The position numbers and the translations under genes were made by a program. 64,000 nt of DNA, from positions 1 to 64,000 of the forward strand of contig NZ_MVDE01000003.1 of the NCBI RefSeq assembly GCF_002843385.1, in the 5' to 3' direction. Under the pieces are notes generated by a model that saw only the letters and a list, made by a program, of their open reading frames with translations, was not told where the DNA came from and made no database searches. Shown one piece after another: positions 18,423 through 28,639 of the stretch; position 1 is the first letter of the stretch, and every line of letters starts with the position of its first letter. This DNA comes from Labilibaculum manganireducens (GTDB taxonomy: Bacteria; Bacteroidota; Bacteroidia; Bacteroidales; Marinifilaceae).

Positions 18423-19174
18423 GAAAGAAAATTGTTGCAGGAAACTGGAAAATGAACAATACACTTGAAGAAGGTATTGTATTGGCGGGACAAATCAATG
18501 ATTTAGTTGAAAAGACTGAGCTTAATGGTGTAGATGTTGTTATTGGTACTCCTTTTATTCACCTAACTGAAGTAAATAAACTTGTTAGTGGTAAAATTGG
18601 TGTTGCTGCTCAAAACTGTGCAGATGAAGTTAGCGGAGCTTATACCGGAGAGATTTCGGCTTCGATGATTAAATCAACCGGCAGTAAATACGTAATTCTA
18701 GGTCATTCGGAACGCAGAGAATACTATGGCGAAACCAGTGAGAAGTTAGTTAAAAAGGTAGCTCTAAGTCTTGCTAACGGTTTAACTCCAATTTTCTGTT
18801 TTGGTGAGGTTTTGGAAGAACGTCAGTCAGAAAAGCATTTTGATGTTGTAAAAAGCCAGATTGCAGAAGGATTATTCCATTTATCAGCAGAAGAATTTGG
18901 AAAAATTGTTTTGGCTTACGAACCAGTTTGGGCTATTGGAACAGGTGTAACTGCTTCTTCAGCTCAGGCACAGGAAATGCACGCATTTATCCGTCAGACT
19001 TTGGTTGCTCAATACGGACAAGAAGTTGCAGACAATACATCTATCCTTTACGGAGGAAGTTGTAAACCTTCCAATGCTAAAGAATTATTCGAAAACCCTG
19101 ATGTAGACGGAGGTTTAATTGGCGGAGCTTCTCTTAATGCAGAAGATTTCATGGGAATTATTACCGCTTTTTAA
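18419..19174 (+). CDS. tpiA: Triosephosphate isomerase
   Basis: The enzyme interconverts dihydroxyacetone phosphate and glyceraldehyde 3-phosphate in glycolysis. The 251-residue product has every hallmark: the [10 protein letters not shown] start with the substrate Asn/Lys, the electrophile His in [11 protein letters not shown] (about residue 96), the catalytic Glu in [11 protein letters not shown] (about 167-168) and the phosphate loop [10 protein letters not shown] plus GGLIGGASL. It starts inside the end of the DoxX gene and ends shortly before a Rho-independent terminator. Confidence 0.98.
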   Translation: MRKKIVAGNWKMNNTLEEGIVLAGQINDLVEKTELNGVDVVIGTPFIHLTEVNKLVSGKIGVAAQNCADEVSGAYTGEISASMIKSTGSKYVILGHSERREYYGETSEKLVKKVALSLANGLTPIFCFGEVLEERQSEKHFDVVKSQIAEGLFHLSAEEFGKIVLAYEPVWAIGTGVTASSAQAQEMHAFIRQTLVAQYGQEVADNTSILYGGSCKPSNAKELFENPDVDGGLIGGASLNAEDFMGIITAF

Positions 19175-19194
19175 TAGCGTAAACACATATAATT

Positions 19195-19228
19195 AAAGCC
19201 GATACACTTGTGTCGGCTTTTGTTTTTT
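19195..19228 (+). terminator. Rho-independent terminator after tpiA
   Basis: AAAGCCGA and TCGGCTTT form an 8-bp stem, extended by inner pairs, followed by TTGTTTTTT. It separates the DUF1599-DoxX-tpiA unit from prmA. Confidence 0.85.
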
Positions 19229-19275
19229 GATCAGGATTAAATTAACTTGTTGCCTTATATTATTAGACAAATAAA

Positions 19276-20118
19276 ATGGATTATATCGAACTGAAATGTC
19301 AGATCCAACCTTTCTCGGAAGAAATTGCAGAAATATTAATTGCAGAACTTGGCGAATTGGATTACGAGAGTTTTACACAAAGTGAAGATGCTGTTGAGGC
19401 ATACATACAGGCGCCTCTGTTTGATATGAAAGAGGTAGAGCAACTTAGCATTAATCAGTTGCCGAATGCTCCTTTTAAATTGAGCTACTCGAACAAAACA
19501 ATTGAATCTCAGGATTGGAATGCGCTTTGGGAATCCAATTTCAGTCCGGTTATCATCTCAGATCAGGTTGTGATCAGAGCCTCTTTCCATACCGACACTC
19601 CAAAAGTTCCTTACGATATTGTAATTGATCCAAAAATGTCGTTTGGAACAGGACACCACTCTACCACTTCGTTAATGGTTCAGAGTATTCTTGAATTGGA
19701 TCTGGACGGAAAATCAGTCTTGGATATGGGCTGTGGTACCAGTCTGCTTGCAATTTTGGCATCGAAACGAAACGCTGAAAAAGTAGATGCAATTGACATC
19801 GACGAATGGCCTTATACCAACTCACTGGAAAATATCAAAAACAATAAGGCTGATAATGTATCCGTTTTTTTGGGTGATGCCACTTTATTGGAAGGAAAAC
19901 AATATGATGTTGTTTTGGCCAACATTAACAGAAATATCTTGCTTAATGACATGAAACATTACGTTGCCTGTCTTCCGAAAAACGGAGAATTGGTGATGAG
20001 TGGATTCTATACCGAAGATTTAAAATACATTAAAGAGGAAGCTGAAAAAAACAACATGGAATACATCAGCCACAAAGTGGATCTGAATTGGGTTGCTGTT
20101 CGTTTCATAAAAAAGTAA
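19276..20118 (+). CDS. prmA: Ribosomal protein L11 methyltransferase
   Basis: PrmA trimethylates ribosomal protein L11 with S-adenosylmethionine. The 280-residue protein has the substrate-recognition part at about 1-110 and the methyltransferase fold after it: DPKMSFGTGHHSTT (about 124-137), the SAM motif VLDMGCGTSLLAI, the acidic DIDEWP and the catalytic-loop VLANINRNILL. The length is slightly below that of E. coli PrmA (293), as usual in this phylum. It has its own short upstream region after the tpiA terminator. Confidence 0.96.
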   Translation: MDYIELKCQIQPFSEEIAEILIAELGELDYESFTQSEDAVEAYIQAPLFDMKEVEQLSINQLPNAPFKLSYSNKTIESQDWNALWESNFSPVIISDQVVIRASFHTDTPKVPYDIVIDPKMSFGTGHHSTTSLMVQSILELDLDGKSVLDMGCGTSLLAILASKRNAEKVDAIDIDEWPYTNSLENIKNNKADNVSVFLGDATLLEGKQYDVVLANINRNILLNDMKHYVACLPKNGELVMSGFYTEDLKYIKEEAEKNNMEYISHKVDLNWVAVRFIKK

Positions 20119-20247
20119 AACACACTATTTTTGCTGGTATCTGTTATTCTATACAGAAGACAGAGAACCGGCGTTTTACTTTCCAGATCCCATCAAATTT
20201 GTTAAATTGCCTTTGCAAATATACCCATATCCGAAACTTCATTTACA

Positions 20248-23200
20248 ATGAATAAGCTTCTCTTCCCCGTTATTCTTTTTTTTGGAATAGTAATTTCAAC
20301 CCAATCCATTTTAGCACAAAGTATCAAGTCATTTTCCCACGACTCGATCATTTTTCAAGATGAATTTTTGAAGTTCATGGATCATCCAACCAAAAAAAAA
20401 GAAAGCAAAGAGTTTAAAGAGCAATTCCCGGCTTTCTGGTTTTCGCCGGAAATGACAAAAGACAGACGACAGAACATCTACCGGATATGTGATATTTTCC
20501 TTGCCAAAAAGGCCAGATCTTTTCCGGATTTTTATAACTATTTCGAAACACTAATGTTGTTTCAGCAACAAAATCGTGACGAAAAAGATTACTCCAATTG
20601 GGAGAAGGGGTTAATCCATCAGATCAGTGATAAAAAGAATAAGTTAAGTGCAACACAAGACTTTCTAATTCAAACACAAAACCTTTTAAAGGATACAATA
20701 ATAAATGAATCGTACGCTACCAAATGGAAATGTGAGAATGCAAAATTCAAGTTTCTATTCGATAAAGTACTATGCATCCAGTTCGATCAGGCAGACCTAT
20801 ATTGCATCGCACAACGAGACAGTTCATGCATTTACAGCACAAGTGGAATTTATCATCCTTTTGAAAAGATTTGGATAGGAAAAAAAGGAAAAGTAACATG
20901 GACCAGAGCCGGGAAAAGCGATACTGAAGAATACGCCGTATTTGATTCTTACACTGTTGACACCCAAAAATCATCTTTCCAGGTTGACACCGTCAGCTAT
21001 TACAACAAGGAACTGTTTGATCATAAAATTGAGGGCAGTCTTTCTGAAAAGATGAACTCGGTGAAAGATCCATCTTTGGCAATTTATCCTCGTTTTGAAT
21101 CCTTCGAGAAAGAAATCGAGATTAAAAATCTATTCGAAAATCTTAATTACAAAGGAGGTGTTGCCATTCACGGGGCAAAATTTTTGGGAAAAGGAAGTCC
21201 CGAAATCCCATCTGTAATAGAGTTATCCAGACATGACACTTTATTTTTAAGGGCACGATCGGAACATTTCTCATTTAACAACAATCGTGTTGTTGGAAAA
21301 GATACCGAAATTGAAATCCTGATCGATACCTGCCAAATTTATCACCCCGGATTGTTGTTTCAATACTACCCAGACAAAAAAGAAGTCAATTTAATCCGAG
21401 AAGGAGAAGGAATTGCCTTGAGTCCCTACTTCAACACCTATCACAATCTGATTATGGATTTTGGAATGTTGATATGGAATATGGATGAAAATTTAATGCA
21501 CTTTGGAAGTATGAAAGGCGCTACCAGTCGTCAGGCACACTTTGAGTCCATGAATTATTTTAGTCTCAACCGATTCATGAAAATTCAGGGCATGGATCAG
21601 GAGAATCCGCTGGTTTTACTGCGTAAATATGCCGATTATTCTTACGTAGAAACATTTACCGCAATGGAATATGCCAACTTCATTAAAAAACCGGTTAACC
21701 ATGTGCGCCAGCAAATTATTGGCTTATCGTTTCAAGGCTTTGTAATCTACAATAGAAACACCGATGAAGTTACATTACAGCAACGACTTACCGATTACAT
21801 TAAATCGGGAATGGGACGACAGGATTACGATGTAATTCGTTTCACTACGCAAACAGAAAATAATGAAGATGATGCTACTCTTCGAATGGGAAGTTACAAT
21901 TTGGATATTAACGGTGTAAAACACATTGCTGTAAGTGATTCGCAGAATGTGGTGATCTTTCCGAAGCATCAGAAAATAACCCTTAAAAAGAATCGTGACT
22001 TCCAGTTCGACGGAAAAATAATGGCCGGATTACTGGATATGTACGGGAAAGATTTTAATTTCTCTTACGAAAAGTTCAAAATTGACCTCGATCTGATTGA
22101 TTCTCTGCAAATAAACATTGTAACTGACTCACTTTCTAACTATGGCAGAAGATACACAACACAATTGGGAAGTGTATTGGAAAAAATAACAGGAAATCTA
22201 TTAATTGATGATCCCAACAACAAGTCGGGATTGAAAAACTACGCGGAATATCCGATTTTTAATAGTTCTGATTCTTGTTTTGTGTACTACGACAGCAAAA
22301 AAATACAGGATGGAGCTTATAAAAAGGAAGAATTCTATTTCAAGGTTGATCCATACACAATCAACAATATAAACGACTTTAAAAAGGAAGACATTTCGTT
22401 AAAAGGAACTTTTGTTTCCGACAGCATATTCCCAACATTTAGAGAAACTCTAAGTATTAATGATGATAATTCGCTGGGATTCTACCACATAACACCTAAA
22501 GAAGGATTGCCAGTTTATGGGAAAGGAACTTTTACTGATACCATACACCTTTCTAACGAAGGATTAATTGGTGATGGAACACTGAACTACCTTACCTCTA
22601 TTACAAAATCTGAAAAATTAGTATTCAGACCGGAAATTATGACCACTCAGGCCGAAAGTTTCGAATTAAAGGAACTTGCTTCGCATATGAACAATCCTGA
22701 GGTAAACGGCGAGAAAATTTTTGCAACATGGTATCCGTACAAAGAAGAACTTTACGTGAAGAGTACGGCCTTACCTATCGACATGTATAAAAAGCTGGCA
22801 ACCCTTGCCGGAACGCTGAAAATTACTCCAACAGAAATTACAGGAGTTGGCGACATGGAATTGGTTAATGCGGAACTTCAATCGGATTATTTTACCTACA
22901 CGCCTAAAACCATTGTTGCTGATACAGCTGTTTTTAAGCTGAAGAATACAGATTCGGAAAGTTATGCCTTCGAAAGTAAAGATGTTAGAGCACATATCGA
23001 CTTTATCAACAGAACCGGACAATTTACAAGCACAACAGGAGGAAGCAACAGTGAGTTTCCATCGAACAAATACATGGCCTACATCAATAGTTTTGGTTGG
23101 GAAATGGATCAACAGGAGCTTTTATTCGGAAACGAGGATGAAAATACACTTGCCTCTTTGTGGGACCAGAATAAAATGGAAAGCTTACCTAAAACAGCCT

Positions 23201-24720
23201 ATAACAAATTTATTTCGACAAGTTTAAAACAGGATTCCCTTAGCTTTTTCACCCCATTGGCCAAATACAGTTCCATTGATCATACGATTAAAGCACAATT
23301 TGTAAAAGATCTGGCCGTTGCTGATGCAAAAATTTATCCTGATAAGGGTGATGTGAACATTGAAGAGGAAGGGCAGATGCAAACGCTTCGTAACTCGACA
23401 GTACTTGCCGACACTCTTAATTCATTTCACAACATTTTTAATGCTGCCATAAATGTTCACAGCAAAATCTCCTATTCCGGATCGGGTAGTTACACTTATT
23501 TAGATGCCGAAGAAAATGAGCAGGAACTGTTTTTTGATGTAATAGATGTGGACAGCCTCGGACAAACCATTGCCATGGGAAATTTACCGGAAGAAAAATC
23601 GTTTAGCTTAAGTCCCGATTTTGATTACAAAGGAAAAGTTAGGTTAGAAGCACGCGAGAAATCACTTTTCTTTCATGGTCAGACCAAAATTCATAACAAA
23701 TGCGAAAGTATTGGCGACAAATGGCTTGATTTCAATTCACAGATTGATCCGAAAGAAATTTACATCCCTGTTGATTTGCACGTAACCGATGATGAAAGCC
23801 TGATGCTTTACAATAGTTTTTTCTTAACGAATGATTCCATTCATATCTATTCATCGTTTTTATCTCGTAGAATATTTTACACGGACAACGTGCTATTGGA
23901 AGCCAGAGGATTTCTTACCTACAAGCCAAATTTGCAGGCCTATCAAATTGCACCGAAAGACAAATTACAAGATATGGACGCAACCGGAAATATCCTTTCT
24001 TTCTATCCTGGCAATTGTAATATGAGAGGAGAAGGTTTAATTAATTTAGGTGCCGAATTAGGACAAATAAAACAGATTTCAGCCGGAGCTATCGAACACG
24101 ATTTGTCGAGTGATCTTGTGACCCTTGACTTAATTTTTGGTGTTGATTTCTTTATGAACGATCAGGCCATGAAGATTATGGAAACAGCATTTACGCAGGC
24201 AAATTTAAAACACACGAACATCAACAAACAGAACTACACCAGAAAACTGGCTGAAATAATGGGGCGCAAAAAAGCCGAATTAGCCGTGCGGGAAATGGAC
24301 GACAACGGCACTTTTAAAACCCTGCCCAATGAACTTTTGCATACCCTGTATTTCAATAATCTAGATTTTATCTGGGACAAAGAAGCTAAGGCATATCAAT
24401 CAATTGGAGAGATTGGGATTGGAAATATTAACGACAAACAAATCAATAAAAGCATAAAAGGTAAAATTGAACTGGACAAAAAACGAAGTGGTAACCGTCT
24501 TACTATGTATCTTGAAATTGATAAATCTACATGGTTCTTTTTCGAATATCACCATGGAGTGATGTTTGTAAGATCATCGAACGAGGAATTTAATACCATA
24601 TTGCACGAAACCAAAGAAGACAAACGTGAATTTAAAGATCCGTTAAAGAAAAATCCTTATTCATATATTATCTGTCCGAGATCTCAGAAAACGAAGTTCC
24701 TGAAACGATTTAATTTGTAG
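20248..24720 (+). CDS. Very large exported protein of unknown function
   Basis: A 1490-residue protein with a signal peptide (about 1-24, ending SILAQ). I do not recognise a named domain. Residues about 25-270 look helical and then mixed; from about 300 to 1290 the sequence is mostly beta, with recurring short units of the type x-G-x-G-x-x-x and polar/hydrophobic alternation (GKGTFTDTIHLSNEGLIGDG, TGVGDMELVNAELQSDYFTY, DATGNILSFYPGNCNMRGEG). That looks like a stacked-strand or LptD/AsmA-like surface and could suit an envelope protein spanning or lining the periplasm. The last 200 residues are helical and basic. Gene order after prmA gives no strong hint. Conservation in other Bacteroidota is expected from its style but not tested. 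Confidence 0.8.
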   Translation: MNKLLFPVILFFGIVISTQSILAQSIKSFSHDSIIFQDEFLKFMDHPTKKKESKEFKEQFPAFWFSPEMTKDRRQNIYRICDIFLAKKARSFPDFYNYFETLMLFQQQNRDEKDYSNWEKGLIHQISDKKNKLSATQDFLIQTQNLLKDTIINESYATKWKCENAKFKFLFDKVLCIQFDQADLYCIAQRDSSCIYSTSGIYHPFEKIWIGKKGKVTWTRAGKSDTEEYAVFDSYTVDTQKSSFQVDTVSYYNKELFDHKIEGSLSEKMNSVKDPSLAIYPRFESFEKEIEIKNLFENLNYKGGVAIHGAKFLGKGSPEIPSVIELSRHDTLFLRARSEHFSFNNNRVVGKDTEIEILIDTCQIYHPGLLFQYYPDKKEVNLIREGEGIALSPYFNTYHNLIMDFGMLIWNMDENLMHFGSMKGATSRQAHFESMNYFSLNRFMKIQGMDQENPLVLLRKYADYSYVETFTAMEYANFIKKPVNHVRQQIIGLSFQGFVIYNRNTDEVTLQQRLTDYIKSGMGRQDYDVIRFTTQTENNEDDATLRMGSYNLDINGVKHIAVSDSQNVVIFPKHQKITLKKNRDFQFDGKIMAGLLDMYGKDFNFSYEKFKIDLDLIDSLQINIVTDSLSNYGRRYTTQLGSVLEKITGNLLIDDPNNKSGLKNYAEYPIFNSSDSCFVYYDSKKIQDGAYKKEEFYFKVDPYTINNINDFKKEDISLKGTFVSDSIFPTFRETLSINDDNSLGFYHITPKEGLPVYGKGTFTDTIHLSNEGLIGDGTLNYLTSITKSEKLVFRPEIMTTQAESFELKELASHMNNPEVNGEKIFATWYPYKEELYVKSTALPIDMYKKLATLAGTLKITPTEITGVGDMELVNAELQSDYFTYTPKTIVADTAVFKLKNTDSESYAFESKDVRAHIDFINRTGQFTSTTGGSNSEFPSNKYMAYINSFGWEMDQQELLFGNEDENTLASLWDQNKMESLPKTAYNKFISTSLKQDSLSFFTPLAKYSSIDHTIKAQFVKDLAVADAKIYPDKGDVNIEEEGQMQTLRNSTVLADTLNSFHNIFNAAINVHSKISYSGSGSYTYLDAEENEQELFFDVIDVDSLGQTIAMGNLPEEKSFSLSPDFDYKGKVRLEAREKSLFFHGQTKIHNKCESIGDKWLDFNSQIDPKEIYIPVDLHVTDDESLMLYNSFFLTNDSIHIYSSFLSRRIFYTDNVLLEARGFLTYKPNLQAYQIAPKDKLQDMDATGNILSFYPGNCNMRGEGLINLGAELGQIKQISAGAIEHDLSSDLVTLDLIFGVDFFMNDQAMKIMETAFTQANLKHTNINKQNYTRKLAEIMGRKKAELAVREMDDNGTFKTLPNELLHTLYFNNLDFIWDKEAKAYQSIGEIGIGNINDKQINKSIKGKIELDKKRSGNRLTMYLEIDKSTWFFFEYHHGVMFVRSSNEEFNTILHETKEDKREFKDPLKKNPYSYIICPRSQKTKFLKRFNL

Positions 24721-24731
24721 AACTTAAATTC

Positions 24732-24761
24732 ATTAGAGGGGCAGCACGCTGCGCCTCTAAT
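24732..24761. terminator. Bidirectional hairpin between convergent genes
   Basis: ATTAGAGGGGCAGC and GCTGCGCCTCTAAT pair over 14 positions with one mismatch and a two-base gap. It sits midway between the ends of the large exported protein gene and the ywbE gene. There is no long T run, so termination strength is uncertain. Confidence 0.55.
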
Positions 24762-24773
24762 ATTATAATATTG

Positions 24774-24971
24774 CTATTCTATTATTTCCTTTACACGGCC
24801 AACCTGCCCGTCTTCAAGCATTACCTTTATGCCATGCGGATGTAAATGCGAATTGGTTAATAACTTTTTTACAGTCCCCTCTGTCAACTTTCCTGACCGC
24901 TGATCTGCTTTCAGCACAATTCGAACCTCAAGTCCTGGATGAATATCTGCCCTCTTTGTTCCGTCTTTCAT
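24774..24971 (-). CDS. YwbE family protein
   Basis: A 65-residue basic protein that matches the YwbE family along its length: RADIHPGLEVRIVLKADQRS, then GKLTEGTVKKLLTNSHLHPHGIKV and the closing GQVGRVKEI. The family has a small KOW/SH3-like beta fold with an unknown role; nucleic-acid binding is a reasonable guess. It is a single-gene unit convergent with the large exported protein gene. Confidence 0.85.
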   Translation of the reverse strand: MKDGTKRADIHPGLEVRIVLKADQRSGKLTEGTVKKLLTNSHLHPHGIKVMLEDGQVGRVKEIIE

Positions 24972-25345
24972 TTCATTTTTTTTTTATTTATCGTTACTAC
25001 AAATATACAGGCTTTTGGGGATTTTGTATTCTTATATTAAGTAAATCATTGGTTAAACAAACAAGACCAGTTTATTTAAGTATCTTTCCAATCAAAATTC
25101 AACACCATTGTTACAATCAACCTAAAAAGGATCCCTAACTCTTCTCCATAAAAATTTAGTTTGAGAAAACCCACAAAAAAAATGTATCTTCTAATAATCA
25201 GATAGTTTGCATGTAACATTAAAAAAAAACAAACAATCAGAAATAAATACAAAACACACTATAACTAATTCCATATTGTAAAATTTTTATATATTTACAT
25301 GAACATAACACAAAACCCAATTACGTTTCATAATCAGGCAGAAGA
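24972..25345. other. Intergenic region, no gene seen
   Basis: 374 AT-rich bases between divergent genes. I see no convincing coding stretch, hairpin or repeat. Just before the downstream gene there is TATATTTA (about 25289), one base away from the Bacteroidota -7 box TAnnTTTG, but there is no matching TTTG at the expected distance. Confidence 0.4.
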
Positions 25346-25813
25346 ATGAACACCACTAATCATCAGTCCGTAAAAGCAAAGTTCTCATTTAACGGTCATA
25401 TTTTTTTCTCTTACACCAAACTAAGTTTCCAAAAGAATCTTTTTAGTTTTGCTGTACCTGTTATTCTTATTCCAATATTAATCGTATCAAATTCGCTAAA
25501 TCTTTACAGTGCATACAAAGATGAGGCAAATTACGAAATGATTTTTTTCTTATCGATCCTAATAATCAGCCTAGGTCTTACGATTGTCACAATTTTCAAA
25601 TATAAAGAGGTTAAAGCAATGGATGGCAAGGAGTTCACATTCCGAGAGATAAAAATGGTCCGCATTAGAGAATCGAGAACGAATGCCAAATTAGCCTTTG
25701 AATTTACAAATGGTATAAAGCATAAAATGTCGATTAAAAAGGACGATGCCTATTCCAATTTCTTCAAGAACCTGAGCTATGCCAATGTAAAAATTTCAAC
25801 AACTAAAAGTTAG
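25346..25813 (+). CDS. Small membrane protein of unknown function
   Basis: A 155-residue protein with two predicted membrane helices (about 34-52 and 64-85) in the first half and a basic cytoplasmic second half (FREIKMVRIRESRTNAKLAF). The layout, a helix pair followed by a small beta-rich domain, resembles bacterial PH-like or YcxB-like membrane proteins, but no motif decides this. It has its own upstream region and is followed by ppk1 140 bases later. Confidence 0.65.
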   Translation: MNTTNHQSVKAKFSFNGHIFFSYTKLSFQKNLFSFAVPVILIPILIVSNSLNLYSAYKDEANYEMIFFLSILIISLGLTIVTIFKYKEVKAMDGKEFTFREIKMVRIRESRTNAKLAFEFTNGIKHKMSIKKDDAYSNFFKNLSYANVKISTTKS

Positions 25814-25952
25814 TAAACCCGAACTGCCTTTAGCATACAAAAAGCACCCAATTCTTCAAAATCTCCTTGTATTAGCTGAGATTGATTGCTGTGGAAACAA
25901 AAAATTGATTAATTTTATCTTACTAGTTAAACAGTCCATAGTCAATCATCAT

Positions 25953-28064
25953 ATGCAAAAATATCAGTTCTTAAATAGAGATTTAAGTTGGTTATCCTTC
26001 AATAAAAGAGTACTACAAGAGGCTTCGAATACAAGATTGCCATTATACGAGAGAATTAAATTTTTAGCTATATATTCTTCAAACCTCGATGAATTTTATA
26101 GGGTACGCTTGGGCACCTACAAACGGTTTACCGAATTGCCTGCCGAAGACAAAGATATTTTGAGAGAGAATCCTGATGCAATATTAAAAAATATCAATGC
26201 TGAAGTTGATCGTCAGCAGAATGAATTTGGGAACATTTTTACGCAGGAAATTATTCCGGCATTGGAAGAGGAAGATATTATTCTGATTCGGGACCAATCC
26301 CTATGCGAAGAACATCATCAGTTCGTAAAAGATTTTTTTCTTGATAATTTGTTGCCTCATGTTCAACCCATACTATTATTAAAAAAGCAGATTCAGCCTT
26401 TTCTTCAAAATAACGTGATTTATATTGCGGTTAAATTGTTTAAAAAAAGAAAAAAAGAAGAGGAAGAAGGTACTCCCAAATCCCGTCGTTCCAGATATGC
26501 GATTATAAAAGTTCCGAGTCATCGTTTTCCACGCTTTATTGAATTGCCTGATAGGGATGGCAAGCACTTCATCATGTTTTTAGACGACATCATTAAATTG
26601 AGGATGAAACTCTTGTTTCCCGGTTACAAGATCGATTCCAGCTACAGTTTTAAGCTTAGCCGCGATGCGGATTTACTGATTGAAGATGAGTATTCGGGCG
26701 ATTTAATTAAAATGATCGAGAACAGTTTAAAAAAACGGGAAACAGGTTCTCCTTCGCGTTTTTTATATGATGCATCGATCCCTAAGGATTTTCTGAAATT
26801 TTTAAAAGACTCTTTTAACCTGCAAAACAATGACATGGTGAAAGGAGCCCGATATCATAATTTTCAGGATTTTTTCGGTTTTCCAAATCCAAAATATCCT
26901 GAACTGGAACCCGAATCGTTTCACCCCTTAAAGGTGGATGATTTGCAGGGCAATAAATCTGTTTTTAAAACCATTCGGCTAAAAGATCAGATTCTTCATT
27001 TTCCTTATCAGTCGTACGAATATGTAATTCGCTTTTTAAACGAAGCGGCAGTTGACCCGAAAGTTGTAGAAATTAAAGCGACCCAATATCGGGTTGCTGA
27101 TAATTCGGCCGTTGTAAATGCATTAATTAACGCAGCATTAAACGGTAAAAAAGTGACTGTCTTTGTTGAAGTAAAAGCGCGCTTTGATGAAGAAGCCAAT
27201 CTTAGATCGGCAAATGAGATGCGAAAAGCCGGCGTAAAGATTATTGACAGTATTCCCGGCCTGAAAGTTCATGCAAAACTAGCTTTGGTATTGCGTAAAG
27301 GAGATAAAAAAGATTATGCCTTTTTAAGTACCGGAAATTTCAACGAAAAAACAGCCAAAATTTATTCCGACCATGGTTTACTAACTTCAAATGAAGTAAT
27401 TATTACTGAGTTGAAACAGCTCTTCGATTATCTTGAAAATCAAACCGAGGGATATGAGTTCCGAAAACTTTTGGTTGGCCGATTTAATTTGAGAAGAAGC
27501 TTAATTGAATTAATTGATCAGGAAATTCAAAATGTAAAAAAAGGACACAAAGGCTATATTATTCTGAAAATGAATGGCCTTCAGGAACGCGACATGATCA
27601 CTAAATTATATGAAGCCAGTGAAAACGGGGTGAAAATTGACCTTATTATTCGCGGAATTTGTTGTTTGAAACCGAATAAAACATACGCAAAAAACATTCG
27701 GATTATTCGTATTGTCGATCAATTTCTGGAGCACGGAAGAATCTTTTATTTTCACAATTTAGGAGAAGAACTTCTGTACCTGTCTTCGGCCGATTGGATG
27801 AATCGGAATTTGCACCGACGAATTGAATGTGCCTTCCCGATTCAGGATAAGAAAATAAAAAAAGAATTGATTGATATCTTAAACATACAGCTTAATGATA
27901 ATGTTAGTGCCCGAATATTAGACGGAAAGTTGAATAACCTGCCTATTCCAATCAATGGAAAAGTAAAGAAAATTCAATCGCAGAAGGAAATTTTCGCATA
28001 CTTAAACAAAAAAGAAACAGCGAGCAAATCGAGAAAAAACCGGGCCGCAAAAGATTCCGTGTAA
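25953..28064 (+). CDS. ppk1: Polyphosphate kinase 1
   Basis: PPK1 reversibly polymerises the gamma-phosphate of ATP into inorganic polyphosphate. The start at 25953 gives a 703-residue protein opening MQKYQFLNRDLSWLSFNKRV, the conserved N-domain beginning; an in-frame ATG 16 codons upstream adds residues the family lacks. The head domain has the Arg-rich segment near SPSRFLYD. The catalytic domain shows LKVHAKLALVLRKGD with the autophosphorylated His and STGNFNEKTAKIYSDHGLLT, and later HGRIFYFHN and SSADWMNRNLHRRIE. The C-terminus is basic. It is followed at 32 bases by sixA. Confidence 0.96.
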   Translation: MQKYQFLNRDLSWLSFNKRVLQEASNTRLPLYERIKFLAIYSSNLDEFYRVRLGTYKRFTELPAEDKDILRENPDAILKNINAEVDRQQNEFGNIFTQEIIPALEEEDIILIRDQSLCEEHHQFVKDFFLDNLLPHVQPILLLKKQIQPFLQNNVIYIAVKLFKKRKKEEEEGTPKSRRSRYAIIKVPSHRFPRFIELPDRDGKHFIMFLDDIIKLRMKLLFPGYKIDSSYSFKLSRDADLLIEDEYSGDLIKMIENSLKKRETGSPSRFLYDASIPKDFLKFLKDSFNLQNNDMVKGARYHNFQDFFGFPNPKYPELEPESFHPLKVDDLQGNKSVFKTIRLKDQILHFPYQSYEYVIRFLNEAAVDPKVVEIKATQYRVADNSAVVNALINAALNGKKVTVFVEVKARFDEEANLRSANEMRKAGVKIIDSIPGLKVHAKLALVLRKGDKKDYAFLSTGNFNEKTAKIYSDHGLLTSNEVIITELKQLFDYLENQTEGYEFRKLLVGRFNLRRSLIELIDQEIQNVKKGHKGYIILKMNGLQERDMITKLYEASENGVKIDLIIRGICCLKPNKTYAKNIRIIRIVDQFLEHGRIFYFHNLGEELLYLSSADWMNRNLHRRIECAFPIQDKKIKKELIDILNIQLNDNVSARILDGKLNNLPIPINGKVKKIQSQKEIFAYLNKKETASKSRKNRAAKDSV

Positions 28065-28096
28065 ATTTGTATTGTTCTAACCCAAACTAAAGCCCA

Positions 28097-28603
28097 ATGA
28101 AACGACTTATTCTTGTAAGACATGCTAAAACAGAAGTTATTCGATACGACATTTCAGACTATCAGCGCAGCTTGGTTAACAGAGGAATAAATGATTCCAA
28201 ATTGATTGCCAACAAGCTGTTTTTAAAGAATATCATTCCTGATTTGATGATTTCGAGTCCGGCTAACAGGGCTATTCAGACTGCTTTGCTTTTTGCAGAT
28301 GTGTTGCAATACCCAATTGATAAAATTGAACAGAATGACGATTTATACGATGGTTTCACCACTCACGAATTTCTAGGCTTACTCGATAAACTGGGAAAAG
28401 AAAATGAAACAGTTATGGTGGTTGGGCACAACCCCAGCATTGAATATTTAGCCTTTAACCTAACCGAAGAGTTCTATCACAATGTTCCAACCTGCACAGT
28501 AATTGGTATCGATTTCCAAATAGACAAATGGTCTGATATTGAAGCTAGAACAGGCAAGTTGGCTTTTTACGAGTATCCAAAGAAATATAAGGAGGTAAAG
28601 TAG
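28097..28603 (+). CDS. sixA: SixA-like histidine phosphatase
   Basis: A 168-residue branch-2-like histidine phosphatase. The catalytic motif is LVRHAKTE at residues 6-13, where the usual RHG is RHA as in SixA, and the second His is in VVGHNPSIE (about 112-120). SixA dephosphorylates phosphohistidine on signalling or phosphotransferase proteins in E. coli. It follows ppk1 by 32 bases, so the two are likely co-transcribed. A Shine-Dalgarno-like GGAGG near its 3' end (28590) lies in the coding region and starts nothing obvious. Confidence 0.9.
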   Translation: MKRLILVRHAKTEVIRYDISDYQRSLVNRGINDSKLIANKLFLKNIIPDLMISSPANRAIQTALLFADVLQYPIDKIEQNDDLYDGFTTHEFLGLLDKLGKENETVMVVGHNPSIEYLAFNLTEEFYHNVPTCTVIGIDFQIDKWSDIEARTGKLAFYEYPKKYKEVK

Positions 28604-28639
28604 GTGTAATATTTTCAAACTGATTATTACAAGAACACT

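Noticed and set aside
24956-25138. A 60-codon plus-strand ORF in the ywbE-divergent gap
   Set aside because: It overlaps the ywbE start, has no domain or terminator and reads like random AT-rich sequence.
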